64,000 bases of DNA from Lewinellaceae bacterium (lineage in GTDB: Bacteria; Bacteroidota; Bacteroidia; Chitinophagales; Saprospiraceae): contig JADJFA010000028.1 in NCBI GenBank assembly GCA_016708875.1, forward strand, positions 24,470-88,469, read 5' to 3'. The translations under genes were made by a program, and so were the position numbers. Below, in pieces: positions 47,049-57,785 of this stretch (positions are counted from its first letter, which is position 1; each line of letters starts with the position of its first letter). Under the pieces are notes generated by a model that did no database searches, had not been told where the DNA came from, and saw only the letters and a list, made by a program, of their open reading frames with translations.

Positions 47049-47355
47049 AGAATAGATGTTTGGAATGCCTCGAAAACAGGGGCTTTGAAACTTTGTTCTG
47101 CAAAGGGCTATGAAATGACCGCTTTTTGGAATTTAATTCGACCAAGCATGGGTATGGCTCGCTTTTTCAATGGAAATGCGGGATGATGCAAGCATCCTGA
47201 TTTCAAGTTTGTTTTGTGCAATGCCAAACGGATGGCGCGAAACCAAATTTTCCAAAAGCGATGGGTTTCAACGAAAGGTTGGAAAGATTCAACAAGCGGG
47301 GAATTTTGGAGGCAATTTGGCTTTCGGCAAATGCTCAAATCCAGGGTCAATCCGG

Positions 47356-47395
47356 CAATCCGTGGCCAAAACCAAACCCATTTGGCCACGGATTG
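47356..47395. repeat. CCGTGGCC hairpin followed by CACGGATT units
   Basis: Perfect arms CAATCCGTGGCCAAA and TTTGGCCACGGATTG surround a 10-nt loop. Downstream units CACGGATT at 47397-47425 link it to the ACACGGAT repeat family. Confidence 0.7.
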
Positions 47396-47523
47396 CACGG
47401 ATTGGACACGGATTTCACGGATTTTTCTTGTTTGGAATAAAGCCTTGAACAGAGTAATTGACGCCTCTGGAATCTTTTCAAACTAGTTAACAAAAAACAT
47501 TTTGAAAAATATTTACCACACAA

Positions 47524-47555
47524 TTTGTTTATTAAAAACAACTTGTTTATTTTTG
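47524..47555 (+). promoter_or_regulatory. Bacteroidota promoter (TTTG-N20-TATTTTTG)
   Basis: TTTG at 47524-47527 and TATTTTTG at 47548-47555 have exactly the 20-nt spacing seen for the M1 peptidase promoter at 1313-1344. The start site would be near 47561, about 38 nt before the ATG at 47600. Confidence 0.6.
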
Positions 47556-47599
47556 TGGCGTCTTTTGTAAGAACACAAGTGTAACAAAACAAACAGGTT

Positions 47600-47934
47600 A
47601 TGCCACAACTTGAAGTTTTAGAAAGCAAAAAGGCACAAAGGTCGTTGCCGCTTCAAACCTCCACAGCACCCTCAAACTCCCAGTGCGCCAATATGGCGGT
47701 CAAATCCGCAGTTGGTTGCGTGATGTGTACGAATTCACCGACGGCATTCGTCGCCCGCAGCCTTACCGGGATTTTGCCAAACGTCCCCGGCCTGGCGAGC
47801 CGCTTGAAGATTTTTATCTAACACTCGAACTCGCCAAACTCATTGCCTTGCGTACCAACAGCAAGGACAAACTCAAATATGCCCGTCTGCTGGACGTGTT
47901 TGCCCACAATGGGCAGATGAATCTTTTTGCTTAA
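47600..47934 (+). CDS. Hypothetical small protein (frameshift)
   Basis: ATG at 47600 opens MPQLEVLESKK. One missing A in a run near 47631-47635 then breaks the frame. With it restored the chain reads TKVVAASNLHSTLKLPVRQY, RSWLRDVYEFTDGIRRPQPY and so on, to ..RLLDVFAHNGQMNLFA, 111 residues. It is basic and probably alpha-helical, with no family I recognise. A consensus promoter upstream supports a real gene. Confidence 0.6.
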
Positions 47935-47966
47935 AACCTCGTAGGTTTTTGAAACCTACGAGGTTT
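47934..47966. repeat. AAACCTACGAGGTTT palindrome, copy 2
   Basis: Perfect 15-nt arms around a 3-nt loop, starting at the last base of the stop codon of the small hypothetical gene. The arm is shared with 24523-24555. Confidence 0.8.
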
Positions 47967-48042
47967 GCTGCGCTGCTGTGTGCATTTTTGCGCCCTTGCA
48001 ACATCGTTGCGGCCAAAATCAGTTCACCAAACACACAGTCCT

Positions 48043-49758
48043 ATGCGCACGCCACAATTCTTCCTTTTATGCTTCTTGTTTTTCGCTCAAAATCTCAGTG
48101 CCGACAACCGTTTGCAGTCTTACGCGGGTTCCCTATTCTAAACGAAAGCAGGATTTCCCCCATCATTTCTGAAGTCACCGTTTATCGCTCCGGTGCGAAA
48201 ATAAGCAGCGTTGCGACGGTCAAAATCCCTGCCGGGAAATCAGAAGTTATTTTTGAAAACCTTTCGCCCTATTTCAATCCGAACAGTTTACAGGTTAAGA
48301 TCAAGGGCAGTGCCACGCTTGTAGCTGCTACTTTCCAACTCAAAACGCCAAGCCCCGCGCCAGAAAACCCTCGCGCTCCCCTACTCCGCGATTCACTCGT
48401 TTTGCTTGGTGACGAATTCACCCGTATCCGAGACGAACGTGAGGTTTTGGGACAAGAGCAAGCCGTCATCGAACGCAAAATGGACCAAATCGGCACGACC
48501 ACCGATGGCCCAAATAGTGCCAGAACCCTCACGGTGATTGAGTTGCGGGAGCTTTCGGCTTTTTACCGACAGCGTTTGTTGGAAATCAAAGACCGCTTGT
48601 TGCAACTCGTTATTAAGGAGCGCAAGACGAATGTTACCTACCAGAAAACCCAACAGGAATTACAAAAAATACAGCCCAATATGGGCAACAGCACCGGCGA
48701 AATCACCTTGAAAGTCGAATCGTCAGGCGCACAATCGGTGGAGATTATTTGCACTTACCTTATCACACAGGCCAGCTGGAGTCCACTTTATGACCTCCGC
48801 TCTGATGGTCTCGACAAGCCGTTGCGGCTCATTTACAAAGCCAACATCCGCAACCTGTCGGGTTTTGACTGGAAAGCCGTGAAACTTCAGCTTTCAACCG
48901 CCAACCCGCTTGCCAACAACGACCGCCCCATTCTCACGCCAGTTTTTGTGGATTTCCGTCCGGTGTACGCTTACCAGCAACAATTGGAACTTGCCAAAAA
49001 AGACATAAGCACCTACAATATGGTGCAGGCCCCAGCATCTTCAATGCCAAGAGATATGGCGCGTGGTGCAGGTGGAGAAGATGACCGGGAACTGGAAGAA
49101 GTCGTATTTCAACCAACTGGCACCGAAAGTGCTGGCGATGATCTGGTTACCAATTTCGATTTACCAAAACCACAAGACATCCTGGCCGATGGTCAAGAGA
49201 ATATCGTAACAGTGGAGGAACAGGACATGCCCGCGAGAACACGAATATCATGCGGTGCCCAAACTCGAGCCTTCCGTATTCCTGTTGGCTAAAATAACGG
49301 ATTATGGGCGCTTCAACCTCTTGCCTGGTGTGGCCAATATTTTTTATCAGGATACCTATATTGGTCAAACAACGGTAAATCCTCATACCGTAACTGATAC
49401 GCTCCTGCTTTCCTTGGGCCGCGACGAACAAATTACCGTAAAACGTGTGCAGCCCAAGGATTTTACTGAAAAACGCAAGGTTTTCAGCAACACGATAAAG
49501 GAAACCTACACATACGAAATAGCCATAAAAAACAACAAATCCATTCCCATCAAAGTGGAGATATTGGATCAGATACCCGTATCAAAACAGAAAGAGATCG
49601 TGGTAGAATTACTTGAGTATGAGGGAGCTACGTACAACAATGAATTTGGAAAATTGAAATGGGAGATTGAAATCCCGGCAAACCAGAACAAACGTGTGCG
49701 ATTTAGTTATTCGGTCAAATACCCGAAAGACAAAGCGGTGGGGACGTTCAGGCAATAG
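48043..49758 (+). CDS. DUF4139/DUF4140 domain exported protein (two frameshifts)
   Basis: A signal peptide opens at 48043 (MRTPQFFLLCFLFFAQNLSA). One base is missing near 48138; restoring it continues into ISPIISEVTVYRSGAKISSV, the DUF4140 N-terminal domain. A coiled-coil-prone middle follows (VLGQEQAVIERKMDQ .. YRQRLLEIKDRLLQL), then the DUF4139 C-terminal beta region (ITQASWSPLYDLRSDG, LSGFDWKAVKLQLST). One extra base near 49232 must be removed to read YHAVPKLEPSVFLLAKITDY to the end. Total 571 residues. Members are sometimes called mucoidy inhibitor-like, but the function is unknown. Confidence 0.8.
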
Positions 49759-49772
49759 ATTGTGCAACAGAT

Positions 49773-50447
49773 CTAATTTTGTTTTACTGTTATCAATAAA
49801 TCACTCTCGAAGACAGCAGCAGGCGAGATGACAGTCTCGTTCATGGGTATAATATTGCCGTAACGTTCCTTCATTATCTTTTTCACGGTCTTACTGGTCA
49901 AATCAAAGCTGCTCAGTTTTTCCAGTTTCCCAATCTCAATGCCTGTTGCGCGCTGGTACACTTTCCAAATTAATTCTGAGCAGTAAATCTTTTCGTCGCT
50001 CCATTCAAAAGTCAGATCATAGTTTTTGCCTTTGAATTCGTCGCCTACTTGTTTCATTTTTTGAAGTGCGGCAGGGGTTAACACCTGATCTGCGTTTTTG
50101 AGTCGTTTGATGACATATTTTCCACCTTGTCCTCGCGCAATCCATTTGCTGAGTGGAGTGCGTTTTACAGGTTGAACGGCTTCAAAAACATAAAATTTGT
50201 TCCCCTCCTGATAGATGATTCCACAATGGGAATATTGTGATTTTGTGGCCAATTGGATTGCTTTGCTCTGTCCCGAAAGGGAACTTTGGAAAATAAGGTC
50301 GCCGTTTCTTAATTCACCATTGGCAGCGAGTTGATTTATTTCGCTGTTTGTGTTTTCGATCGGGTATTTTGAGGTTTCAAATGTTTGAGCGTGTTCACCG
50401 ATAAAAAGCAGGCCAAAAAGCCCTAGCGTAAAAACAATATTTTTCAT
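49773..50447 (-). CDS. YiiX-like permuted papain-fold enzyme, exported
   Basis: This 224-residue protein has a signal peptide and the circularly permuted NlpC/P60 fold. GELRNGDLIFQSS is followed by the His motif QYSHCGIIY and later the Cys motif KIYCSELIWKVYQRATG, the expected active-site order for YiiX/YebB-type amidases. Cleavage of a peptidoglycan or lipid-peptide amide is inferred. It converges tightly on the DUF4139 gene (14 nt). Confidence 0.82.
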   Translation of the reverse strand: MKNIVFTLGLFGLLFIGEHAQTFETSKYPIENTNSEINQLAANGELRNGDLIFQSSLSGQSKAIQLATKSQYSHCGIIYQEGNKFYVFEAVQPVKRTPLSKWIARGQGGKYVIKRLKNADQVLTPAALQKMKQVGDEFKGKNYDLTFEWSDEKIYCSELIWKVYQRATGIEIGKLEKLSSFDLTSKTVKKIMKERYGNIIPMNETVISPAAVFESDLLITVKQN

Positions 50448-50482
50448 GGTTGTTAAGTCGTTTTTTGCCCAATTTACATCAA

Positions 50483-50490
50483 CAAAGGTA
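50483..50490 (-). promoter_or_regulatory. -7 box of the YiiX-like gene
   Basis: TACCTTTG on the minus strand fits TAnnTTTG and lies 36 nt upstream of the start codon. No clear -33 element is seen. Confidence 0.4.
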
Positions 50491-50533
50491 GAGCGCTCAC
50501 GAACTTGCAGCGGATAAAACGAGCGTGTTCAGA

Positions 50534-50568
50534 AAAGTGTGGCACACCTTTTAGGTGTGCCACACTTT
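50534..50568. repeat. GTGTGGCACACC palindrome, copy 1
   Basis: Arms AAAGTGTGGCACACCT and complement surround a 3-nt loop. The arm is shared exactly (15 nt) with 59050-59083. It lies between divergent genes, so termination is not its obvious role here. Confidence 0.8.
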
Positions 50569-50606
50569 CTTGAACTTGCTCGATAAAAACAAGCAGGCCT
50601 TTCAAG

Positions 50607-51698
50607 ATGAAATTTTTAAAAAGCCTATTTAAACCTGGTCTTTGGATAGTATTTGGCCTGAGCACTTTGCTGCTCAATCTTTTAGCGCATCAATGCCCCG
50701 AGTCTGTGGAGCACTGGTACAGTCGCGGACTTTTTCAAGGGATACGTCTCTGCTTCGATTGGACACTTGGTCAACTGCCTTTTCCATCTTTTTATTTGTT
50801 TTGGGTAGGAGTAGTTGTGTTTTGGATATGGATGTACCGCCGCCGCCCAAAGCATGCGACTTTGAAGCACAAATTTGTGTTTTGGGTGAGCCGTTTTGCT
50901 GGGTTTGGCGGATTCCTGATTGGCTGGTTCTTTTGGTTGTGGGCGTTTAACTATGCCCGCATTCCTTTGGAAACACAAATGAGTTTGGACGTACAACCCC
51001 TGGATTCCACCATGCTTTGGCAGGAACTTCGATCCGAAACCCGAGCATTAGACTCATTACGCACAGTATTGGTCGGTAACGATACCAATGCCTTGAACGG
51101 CGAACCCTTCTGGCCACTTCAGGCTGAAGACACCATCCGGGAAGCGGTAGAAAAATGGCTTGCAAGCGAGCATTTCCCAACAGGAGGCCATGTACGAGGG
51201 CGCTTCATCTACCCGGAAGGCACCTTGTTTAAGTTTGGCGCATCGGGTATTTACTGGCCTTTTATTGGCGAAGGCAATCTGGAGGCAGGCATGCACCCTT
51301 TACGGAAATTGCCCTCCATGGCCCATGAAATGAGCCACGGCTATGGTTTCACAGATGAAGGGGTTTGCAATTTCATTGCCTATGCGGCATTGTCCCAACA
51401 TTCAAATATTTACCTGGCCTATTCGGCTCGCCTGGATTATTGGGCAACAGTAGCCAGCGCTTGTCTCGAAAGTGACCGGGAACGATACCTGTCTCAATTT
51501 AAACCCTTCATTCCCAAGGGAATAGTATCAGACGAACACGCCATTCGGGCGCAGCATCGCAAATTCAAGGAGTTTGCCCCCGAAGTTCGGTATCAGGTCT
51601 ATGATTCCTATTTGAAGGCACAAGGCATAGAATCCGGTATGCTCAATTATGAGGAGGTTTTGATGTTAGTGAGGGCTTGGCGTTTGGCTCGTAAATGA
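50607..51698 (+). CDS. DUF3810 membrane protein with HExxH zinc motif
   Basis: This 363-residue protein has three hydrophobic segments in the first 115 residues (for example LWIVFGLSTLLLNLLAH, FYLFWVGVVVFWIWMY). A soluble domain follows with AHEMSHGYGFTDEGVCNFIA near the middle, the HExxH motif and second-helix Glu of a zincin-like protease. This matches DUF3810 as I recall it. A membrane metalloprotease role is inferred. Confidence 0.8.
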   Translation: MKFLKSLFKPGLWIVFGLSTLLLNLLAHQCPESVEHWYSRGLFQGIRLCFDWTLGQLPFPSFYLFWVGVVVFWIWMYRRRPKHATLKHKFVFWVSRFAGFGGFLIGWFFWLWAFNYARIPLETQMSLDVQPLDSTMLWQELRSETRALDSLRTVLVGNDTNALNGEPFWPLQAEDTIREAVEKWLASEHFPTGGHVRGRFIYPEGTLFKFGASGIYWPFIGEGNLEAGMHPLRKLPSMAHEMSHGYGFTDEGVCNFIAYAALSQHSNIYLAYSARLDYWATVASACLESDRERYLSQFKPFIPKGIVSDEHAIRAQHRKFKEFAPEVRYQVYDSYLKAQGIESGMLNYEEVLMLVRAWRLARK

Positions 51699-51774
51699 GC
51701 TGGCAATGAATAATGCTCTAAAGTCAGGGTTTTTATCCTGAAAACGCCACTTTTGCCCAGCAGAAAACATTTTC

Positions 51775-53288
51775 ATGGACAACAACGAACAAAAATCGGG
51801 CTGGGAACTGATGAAGGTGATATTCGCCAGCTCACTCGGCACCCTGATCGAGTGGTACGATTTCTATATTTATGGTGCATTGGCGCCCATTATTGCCGTC
51901 CAATTTTTTCCATCAGAAAATCCGACTGCGGCTTTTTTGGCGGCATTGGCCACGTTCGCGGCAGGCTTTGTGGTGCGGCCATTTGGGGCATTGGTATTTG
52001 GCCGCTTGGGTGATCTGGTAGGGCGCAAGTACACATTCCTGGTCACCCTGTTGTTGATGGGTATCTCCACTTTTGCCATAGGCTTTGTGCCGACTTACAA
52101 GGAAATTGGCTTTGCCGCCCCTTGTATTATACTTGCCTTGCGACTTATCCAAGGGCTGGCCCTGGGCGGCGAGTACGGCGGCGCAGCAACTTATGTGGCA
52201 GAACATTCGCCCGAAAACCGCCGTGGATATTATACCTCCTTCATTCAGACGACGGCTACTTTGGGCTTGTTTCTCTCATTGGGTGTAATTCTGTTCACCA
52301 AAAATTCCTTGGGCGATGCTGTGTTCAATGATTGGGGCTGGAGGGTGCCGTTTTGGGCTTCTATTGTCCTGGTGCTGGTTTCAGTCTATATCCGTTTGAA
52401 AATGGCGGAATCTCCTTTGTTCTCGAAAATCAAACGCGAGGGAAAAATTTCAAAAAACCCTTTGAAAGAATCTTTCACGAAGAAACCCAACCTGAAACTG
52501 GTGTTGCTGGCACTTTTCGGCGCGGTGATGGGTCAGGGCGTGGTGTGGTACACCGGGCAGTTTTATGCGCAGACTTTTATTGAGCGGACACTGGGTGTGG
52601 AGTTTGAGCAGACGCGCTACATCTTGATTATTGCCATTTTAGCGGCCACGCCGTTTTTCCTGGTGTTTGGTTGGCTCTCCGATAAAATAGGTCGCAAACC
52701 CATCATGTTGGCGGGGATGTTTTTGGCAGTGGTGACGTACCGGCCTATTTATCAAGCGATGCATCATCTGGCTCAACCAACGTTTATAAAAACCACCCAA
52801 GTTGTCGAGCCTGTAATTTCAGTAGCTCCCAATGGTGACTCTTTGATCGTCAACACTTTATGGAAACATCGAACAGACGGCGCAGCATTTAAAACAGTAG
52901 AGAAAAGAACCGTTTTTGCCGACAGTGCTAAAAAACCGACAGTTACAGTCGTTCGTACCGTCTGGCTTGATTCCAGCACTTTTTGGATCATGACCTTCCT
53001 TGTTTTCCTCCAAATACTGTACGTCACAATGGTCTACGGCCCTATTGCGGCATTTTGGTGGAGTTGTTCCCCACACGCATTCGATATACTTCCATGTCGC
53101 TGCCATACCACATTGGCAATGGCATCTTCGGGGGGCTCACCCCACTCATTGCCACGCGCTTGTTTGACGTTTCTAAAACTGCCGACAACCCTGCGGGGGA
53201 TCCATTCGTGGGGCTTTGGTATCCGATAATTATTGCGGCAGTTTGCTTTGTGATTGGGCTCTTTTATTTGCCGAATAAACAGATCTGA
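51775..53288 (+). CDS. MFS transporter, metabolite:H+ symporter type (frameshift)
   Basis: This is a multi-spanning inner-membrane carrier of the ProP/ShiA-like group: GTLIEWYDFYIYGALAPI, GRLGDLVGRKYTF, RLIQGLALGGEYGGAATYVA and GWLSDKIGRKP. A non-membrane insert of about 70-80 residues (roughly residues 335-400) splits the second half, in line with some Bacteroidota members. One T is missing in a run at 53053-53056; restoring it joins YGPIAAF to LVELFPTRIRYTSMSLPYHI and gives 504 residues. The substrate is unknown. It overlaps the small downstream membrane gene by 1 nt (TGATG). Confidence 0.87.
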
Positions 53289-53566
53289 TGTTTCAGATCG
53301 AATCTGAACTTGAAATCAAACCTCGGGAAGTTTTAAAAAAACTTCGATATTTGATGCATTTTAAATGCAAATATGAACAAATTAAACGCATTGCTGGAAT
53401 CATTTGGATCGCCCTGGCCGCCTTTGGCGTTTACCTTATGATACATCAGGCAACCATTGAATTTGGGCAAACACCAGCACTCGACACCCGCATCTTTTGG
53501 TATACCATCATCCCCATCTTCACACCCATTATGTTTGGGCTTGGGCTTTTGGGTATTATTGTTTGA
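53288..53566 (+). CDS. Small two-helix membrane protein coupled to the MFS gene
   Basis: This 92-residue protein has two hydrophobic segments (AGIIWIALAAFGVYLMI; IFWYTIIPIFTPIMFGLGLL). It starts within the MFS stop codon (TGATG), showing translational coupling, although MHFKCKYEQ at 53354 is another possible start. Small proteins of this shape (DUF6814-like, from memory) accompany MFS carriers in Bacteroidota and may be a subunit. Confidence 0.65.
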   Translation: MFQIESELEIKPREVLKKLRYLMHFKCKYEQIKRIAGIIWIALAAFGVYLMIHQATIEFGQTPALDTRIFWYTIIPIFTPIMFGLGLLGIIV

Positions 53567-53584
53567 AGGGTGAATACATAGGGC

Positions 53585-54052
53585 TTAAATCCTGACCATA
53601 ATGGTTTCCGATATTTCTTCGGTCGGGGCGATGAGTTCGATGAGCTCTCCCGTTTCTTCATCCAGGAAGCTCGCTTTTTCACCCTCAATTTGTTTAAGCG
53701 TATCCTCGTGTAGTTTAATTCTACCCTTGAGGAATTCAAATTCATCGTGCAATCTGCACCAAGTCGGGTCCTTGTCAAATTTGAAAACCGAGCGCCGGAT
53801 GTTCGACACTTGTGCTTCAGCGTAGTTGAATGACTTCATGCCGGTTTCCTGGGCTTGGATGAGTGCTGCTTCGCGCAGATTGTCCATTACAGTTTTGAAA
53901 TACGCCTCGTACCGTTTCATCTCGATATAAACTTTCAGCAAGTCAAACTCGCCGCTCTCGATTACTGCCTTAGCGTCTGTATCGCCCAGTGTGACGAGTT
54001 CTTCTTTGCTTAGTCCGCGCCCCAGCGCGCCAATTGGTTTTATAAGTCCCAT
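53585..54052 (-). CDS. Hypothetical helical protein
   Basis: This 155-residue protein is read from MGLIKPIGALGRGLSKEELV; the frame to 54106 adds a poor extension. It is acidic, mostly alpha-helical in appearance and has a likely coiled-coil stretch in the C-terminal half (EFEFLKGRIKLHEDTLKQIE). There is no signal peptide or membrane segment. I do not recognise a family, and neighbours give no clue. Confidence 0.6.
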   Translation of the reverse strand: MGLIKPIGALGRGLSKEELVTLGDTDAKAVIESGEFDLLKVYIEMKRYEAYFKTVMDNLREAALIQAQETGMKSFNYAEAQVSNIRRSVFKFDKDPTWCRLHDEFEFLKGRIKLHEDTLKQIEGEKASFLDEETGELIELIAPTEEISETIMVRI

Positions 54053-54103
54053 GATGCAACATTTATTGAAAAAAAGGCGGTATGTAATCGGACAAACTTC
54101 AGT

Positions 54104-54299
54104 CATCCCGAATTTTAAAAGTCCCGTTAGGGACTGAATCTCGGTAGAAAATAGATGAAAAAATGGGTTGACGTGCCGTAGGTACGCGATCTAAAACCTA
54201 CAGATGGCGTACCTACGGCACGCTTTTTCATGGAAAACAACATTTCTACCGAGATTCCGTCCCTCTGGGACGTACCGAACCCAGAATTCGGGATGATCC
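54104..54299. repeat. About 200-bp multi-hairpin dispersed element, copy 2 (inverted)
   Basis: Same modules as 20637-20836 in reverse order: GTCATCCCGAATTTT end, GTCCCGTTAGGGACTGAATC, CTCGGTAGAAA, a central hairpin with CGTGCCGTAGGTACGC arms, CTACCGAGATTCCGTCCC, and GAATTCGGGATGAT end. It lies between the divergent hypothetical gene and acs. Confidence 0.85.
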
Positions 54300-54364
54300 A
54301 TGTTTGTCCACTTGCTTAAATCTCAGAACCACGGGCAATTATACAGCGAAAGGCTGCAATCTGC

Positions 54365-54372
54365 TACTTTTG
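54365..54372 (+). promoter_or_regulatory. -7 box of acs
   Basis: TACTTTTG fits TAnnTTTG and lies 25 nt before the ATG at 54398. The -33 element is weak. Confidence 0.45.
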
Positions 54373-54397
54373 ACGCAACGAACATTCCGTCTCAAAT

Positions 54398-56303
54398 ATG
54401 ACCACGCAAATCAAAACCCTCGCTGAATATCATGAAGTTTATGCCCACTCCGTCGCAGACCCCGAGGGTTTCTGGGCAGAGCAAGCCGCCACGTTTCAAT
54501 GGAAGAAACCATGGAAAAAAGTGCTGAAATGGAATTTCCGCAAACCTGAAGTGCAGTGGTTCCTCGGTGGCAAACTCAATATCACGGAAAACGTGTTGGA
54601 CCGCCACCTGGCAACCCGAGCCAAACAAACGGCCATTCTTTGGGAACCCAACGACCCCAAATCCAAGCCCCGCAAGATCTCCTACAAGCAACTGTACCAG
54701 CAAGTTTGCCAGTTTGCCAATGCGCTCAAAGCACAGGGCATCAAAAAAGGAGACCGTGTGTGCATCTACATGCCTATGACACCTGAACTGGCAGTAGCAG
54801 TGTTGGCCTGTGCCCGTATTGGGGCCATACATTCCGTAGTATTTGCGGGCTTTTCGGCGGTTTCTGTGGCGGATCGAATCAAAGACGCTCAGTGCGTGGC
54901 GGTTATTACCAGCGATTTCAATGCCCGAGGCGCGAAGAATATTCCCCGTCAAATCCATTGTGGATGAAGCACTTGCGCTTGGTTGCGATTCCGTGAAAAC
55001 GGTCATCGTGCATAAAAACACGGGCGACCATGTGCATTGGCACAAAGATCGGGACATTTGGTGGCACGATGCAATTGCGGGAAAACGCAAAAGTTGTAAG
55101 GCCCAAAAAATGGATTCCGAAGACCCGCTATTTATCTTGTACACGAGCGGTTCTACCGGCAAACCCAAGGGGGTAGTGCATACCCATGGTGGCTATATGG
55201 TCTATACCGAGTACACTTTTCGCAATGTTTTTCAATATCAGGACGGCGAAATTTTCTGGTGTACTGCCGATGTAGGTTGGATCACGGGCCACTCCTATAT
55301 CATTTATGGCCCCCTGCTTGCTGGCGCCACCAGTTTGATGTTCGAGGGCGTGCCGACTTTCCCCGATGCGGGCCGATTCTGGGATGTCATCAAGCGCCAC
55401 AAAGTCAACATCTTCTATACGGCGCCTACTGCCATCCGGGCGCTCATGGCTGCTGGCGACCGATGGGTAAAAAACCGCCGATTGCCTTCGCTGCGGGTGC
55501 TTGGCACCGTTGGCGAACCAATTAATGAAGAAGCCTGGAACTGGTACAATGAAAAAATCGGCAAAAAACGCTGTCCCATCGTAGACACCTGGTGGCAGAC
55601 TGAAACAGGCGGCATCCTCATTTCACCCATCGCAGGCCTTACGCCAACCAAACCTTGTTTTGCCACACTGCCTTTGCCCGGCGTTCGGCCTTTGCTTGTG
55701 GATACCAACGGTAAAGAATTGCCTGGAAATGACGTTGAAGGGATGCTCTGCATTCGATTCCCCTGGCCCGGGATTCTTCGCACGACCTGGGGCGACCATG
55801 AACGCTGTCGCCAAAACTACTTTGCCGCCTTTAAAAACCTGTACTTCACCGGCGACGGGGTGAAGCGCGATCACGATGGTTATTACCGAATCATCGGGCG
55901 TGTGGACGATGTAATCAATGTTTCCGGGCATCGCATTGGAACTGCCGAAGTGGAAGACGCGATCAATAAACACGACAATATTGTGGAAAGCGCAGTGGTA
56001 GGTTTTCCGCACGACATTAAAGGCCAGGGCATTTATGCTTATGTGATCACGAACCACATTGTGGAGCACACCGAAATTTTCCGAAAAGAGGTGCTAGAGG
56101 TGGTGGCAAGGGAGATTGGTCCCATCGCCAAGCCAGATATTATACAGATTGTGCCGGGCTTGCCGAAGACTCGATCAGGGAAAATCATGCGACGGATTTT
56201 GCGCAAGATTGCGGAAGGGGATACTTCTAATTTGGGGGATATTTCTACATTGTTGAATCCGGAAGTGGTGGAGGAGATTAAGTTGGGGGCGAGGGCGGTG
56301 TGA
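54398..56303 (+). CDS. acs: Acetyl-CoA synthetase (frameshift)
   Basis: Acs activates acetate with ATP and CoA through acetyl-adenylate. AMP-forming motifs are LYTSGSTGKPKGVVHTHGG, DTWWQTETGG, FTGDGVKRDHDGYYRIIGR with VDDVINVSGHRIGTAE, and the C-terminal PKTRSGKIMRRILRK holding the catalytic Lys. An extra C in a run at 54943-54946 breaks the frame; removing it joins AKNIP to VKSIVDEALALGCDSVKTVI and gives 634 residues, the usual size. Acetate assimilation is the likely role. Confidence 0.92.
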
Positions 56304-56341
56304 GAGTTTTGCCAAATTTTTTCAAATTTACGCTAAATTCA

Positions 56342-57785
56342 ATGCTAAAATTAAAGCCCAATACTATTTTTCCTTGTTTTTCGGCATTGCGGCACTGCCC
56401 GCTCTCGCCCAACATCAACCATACTTCCCCGACCCCGACACCTCCATCCAACGCCGCCTAGAAGACTGGCAAGACCTGAAATTCGGCCTGCTCATGCACT
56501 GGGGCGCTTACAGCCAGTGGGGCATCGTGGAAAGTTGGAGTATCTGCCCGGAGGACCTTTCCTGGGCCACAGGAGGGCGCAAACCAGGCATAGCCGACAA
56601 TTACCACGATTATGTAACGGCTTACGAGAAGCTCCCCAGAACCTTTCATCCCACTAAATTTGAACCCGAACGCTGGGCCGCCGCCGCACATCAAGCAGGC
56701 ATGAAATACGTGGTATTCACGACTAAACACCATGATGGATTTTGTATGTTCGACTCCAAATACACCGACTACAAAATCACAGGTTCTCAAAGCCCATTTG
56801 CTGATAATCCTCGCAGCAACGTGACCAAAGAAATCTTCTCGGCCTTCCGAAAAAAAGATTTTTGGACAGGGGCTTATTTCTCCAAACCCGATTGGCATTC
56901 AGACGATTATTGGTGGAAACAATTCCCGCCCAGCGACCGGAATTGCAATTATTCCATCCAAAAATATCCTGAGAAATGGGCGAAGTTCAAAGAGTTTACC
57001 CACAAGCAGATAGATGAACTGATGTCGGACTACGGCAAAGTGGATATTCTTTGGCTCGATGGTGGCTGGGTGCGTAAAAAGACCGACGAAGAAATTAAGA
57101 CCGAACTAAATGAGGTCTATGAGAATAGTCGCTGGACCCGAAACCCGCAAAGTCAGGATATTGACATGGCCGGAATCGTGCAATCCGCCCGTGCCAAGCA
57201 GCCAGGTCTGATCGTCGTAGATCGGGCGGTGCCAGGGATTCATCAGAATTACCTCACACCAGAGCAACACATCCCCGAAACAGGTCTTCCATATCCCTGG
57301 GAAACCTGCATGACCATGGCCACTAGTTGGAGTTATGTGCCTGAAGATCAATACAAACCCACGGACGAAATCATCGAAAAACTTGTAGACATTGTGAGCA
57401 AGGGTGGAAATTACCTGCTCAATATCGGCCCAAGCCCAACAGGAGAATGGCATGATGCAGCTTACGAGCGGCTTAAGGAAATTGGTGACTGGATGAAAAT
57501 CAACAGCGAGGCGATTTACGCCACACGGATGTACAGCAGTTTCAGCGAAGGCGAGCGCATCCGTTTCACTCAATCTAAAGATGGAAAAACCAGGTACGTT
57601 TTTCTGTTTGATGCACCGGAAAGCAAGGTTTTATTGACTAAAATGCTTTTTTCAAAAACACGAAAGTAAGCATGCTTGGCAGGCCAGGGAATCTGTCGTG
57701 GAACACCGAAACTGGTGTGGAAATTCGTTTTCCTGAGGAGGCGAGGTCTTTGGGGCAGCATGTTTGGGTTTTGAAAGTGGAATGA
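56342..57785 (+). CDS. GH29 alpha-L-fucosidase, secreted (two frameshifts)
   Basis: ATG at 56342 opens a signal peptide that becomes MLKLKPNTIFSLFFGIAALP..ALAQ once a T is added at 56367-56371. The GH29 domain shows LKFGLLMHWGAYSQWGIVES, KYVVFTTKHHDGFCMF and VDILWLDGGW, where Asp is the nucleophile, then GNYLLNIGPSPTGE. A second missing T at 57647-57652 truncates the C-terminal beta domain. Restoring it reads FFKNTKVSMLGRPGNLSW to a stop at 57785, 481 residues. It removes terminal fucose from glycans. It follows acs by 38 nt but is probably functionally separate. Confidence 0.87.

Larger units (their letters stand above)
47049..47599. other. 550-nt spacer without a supported gene
   Basis: No convincing gene is seen; short open frames here lack family similarity. 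It holds a perfect 15-nt-arm hairpin at 47356-47395 (CAATCCGTGGCCAAA). Degenerate CACGGATT units follow to 47425, related to the ACACGGAT inverted repeats. The promoter of the next gene is at 47524-47555. Confidence 0.6.
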
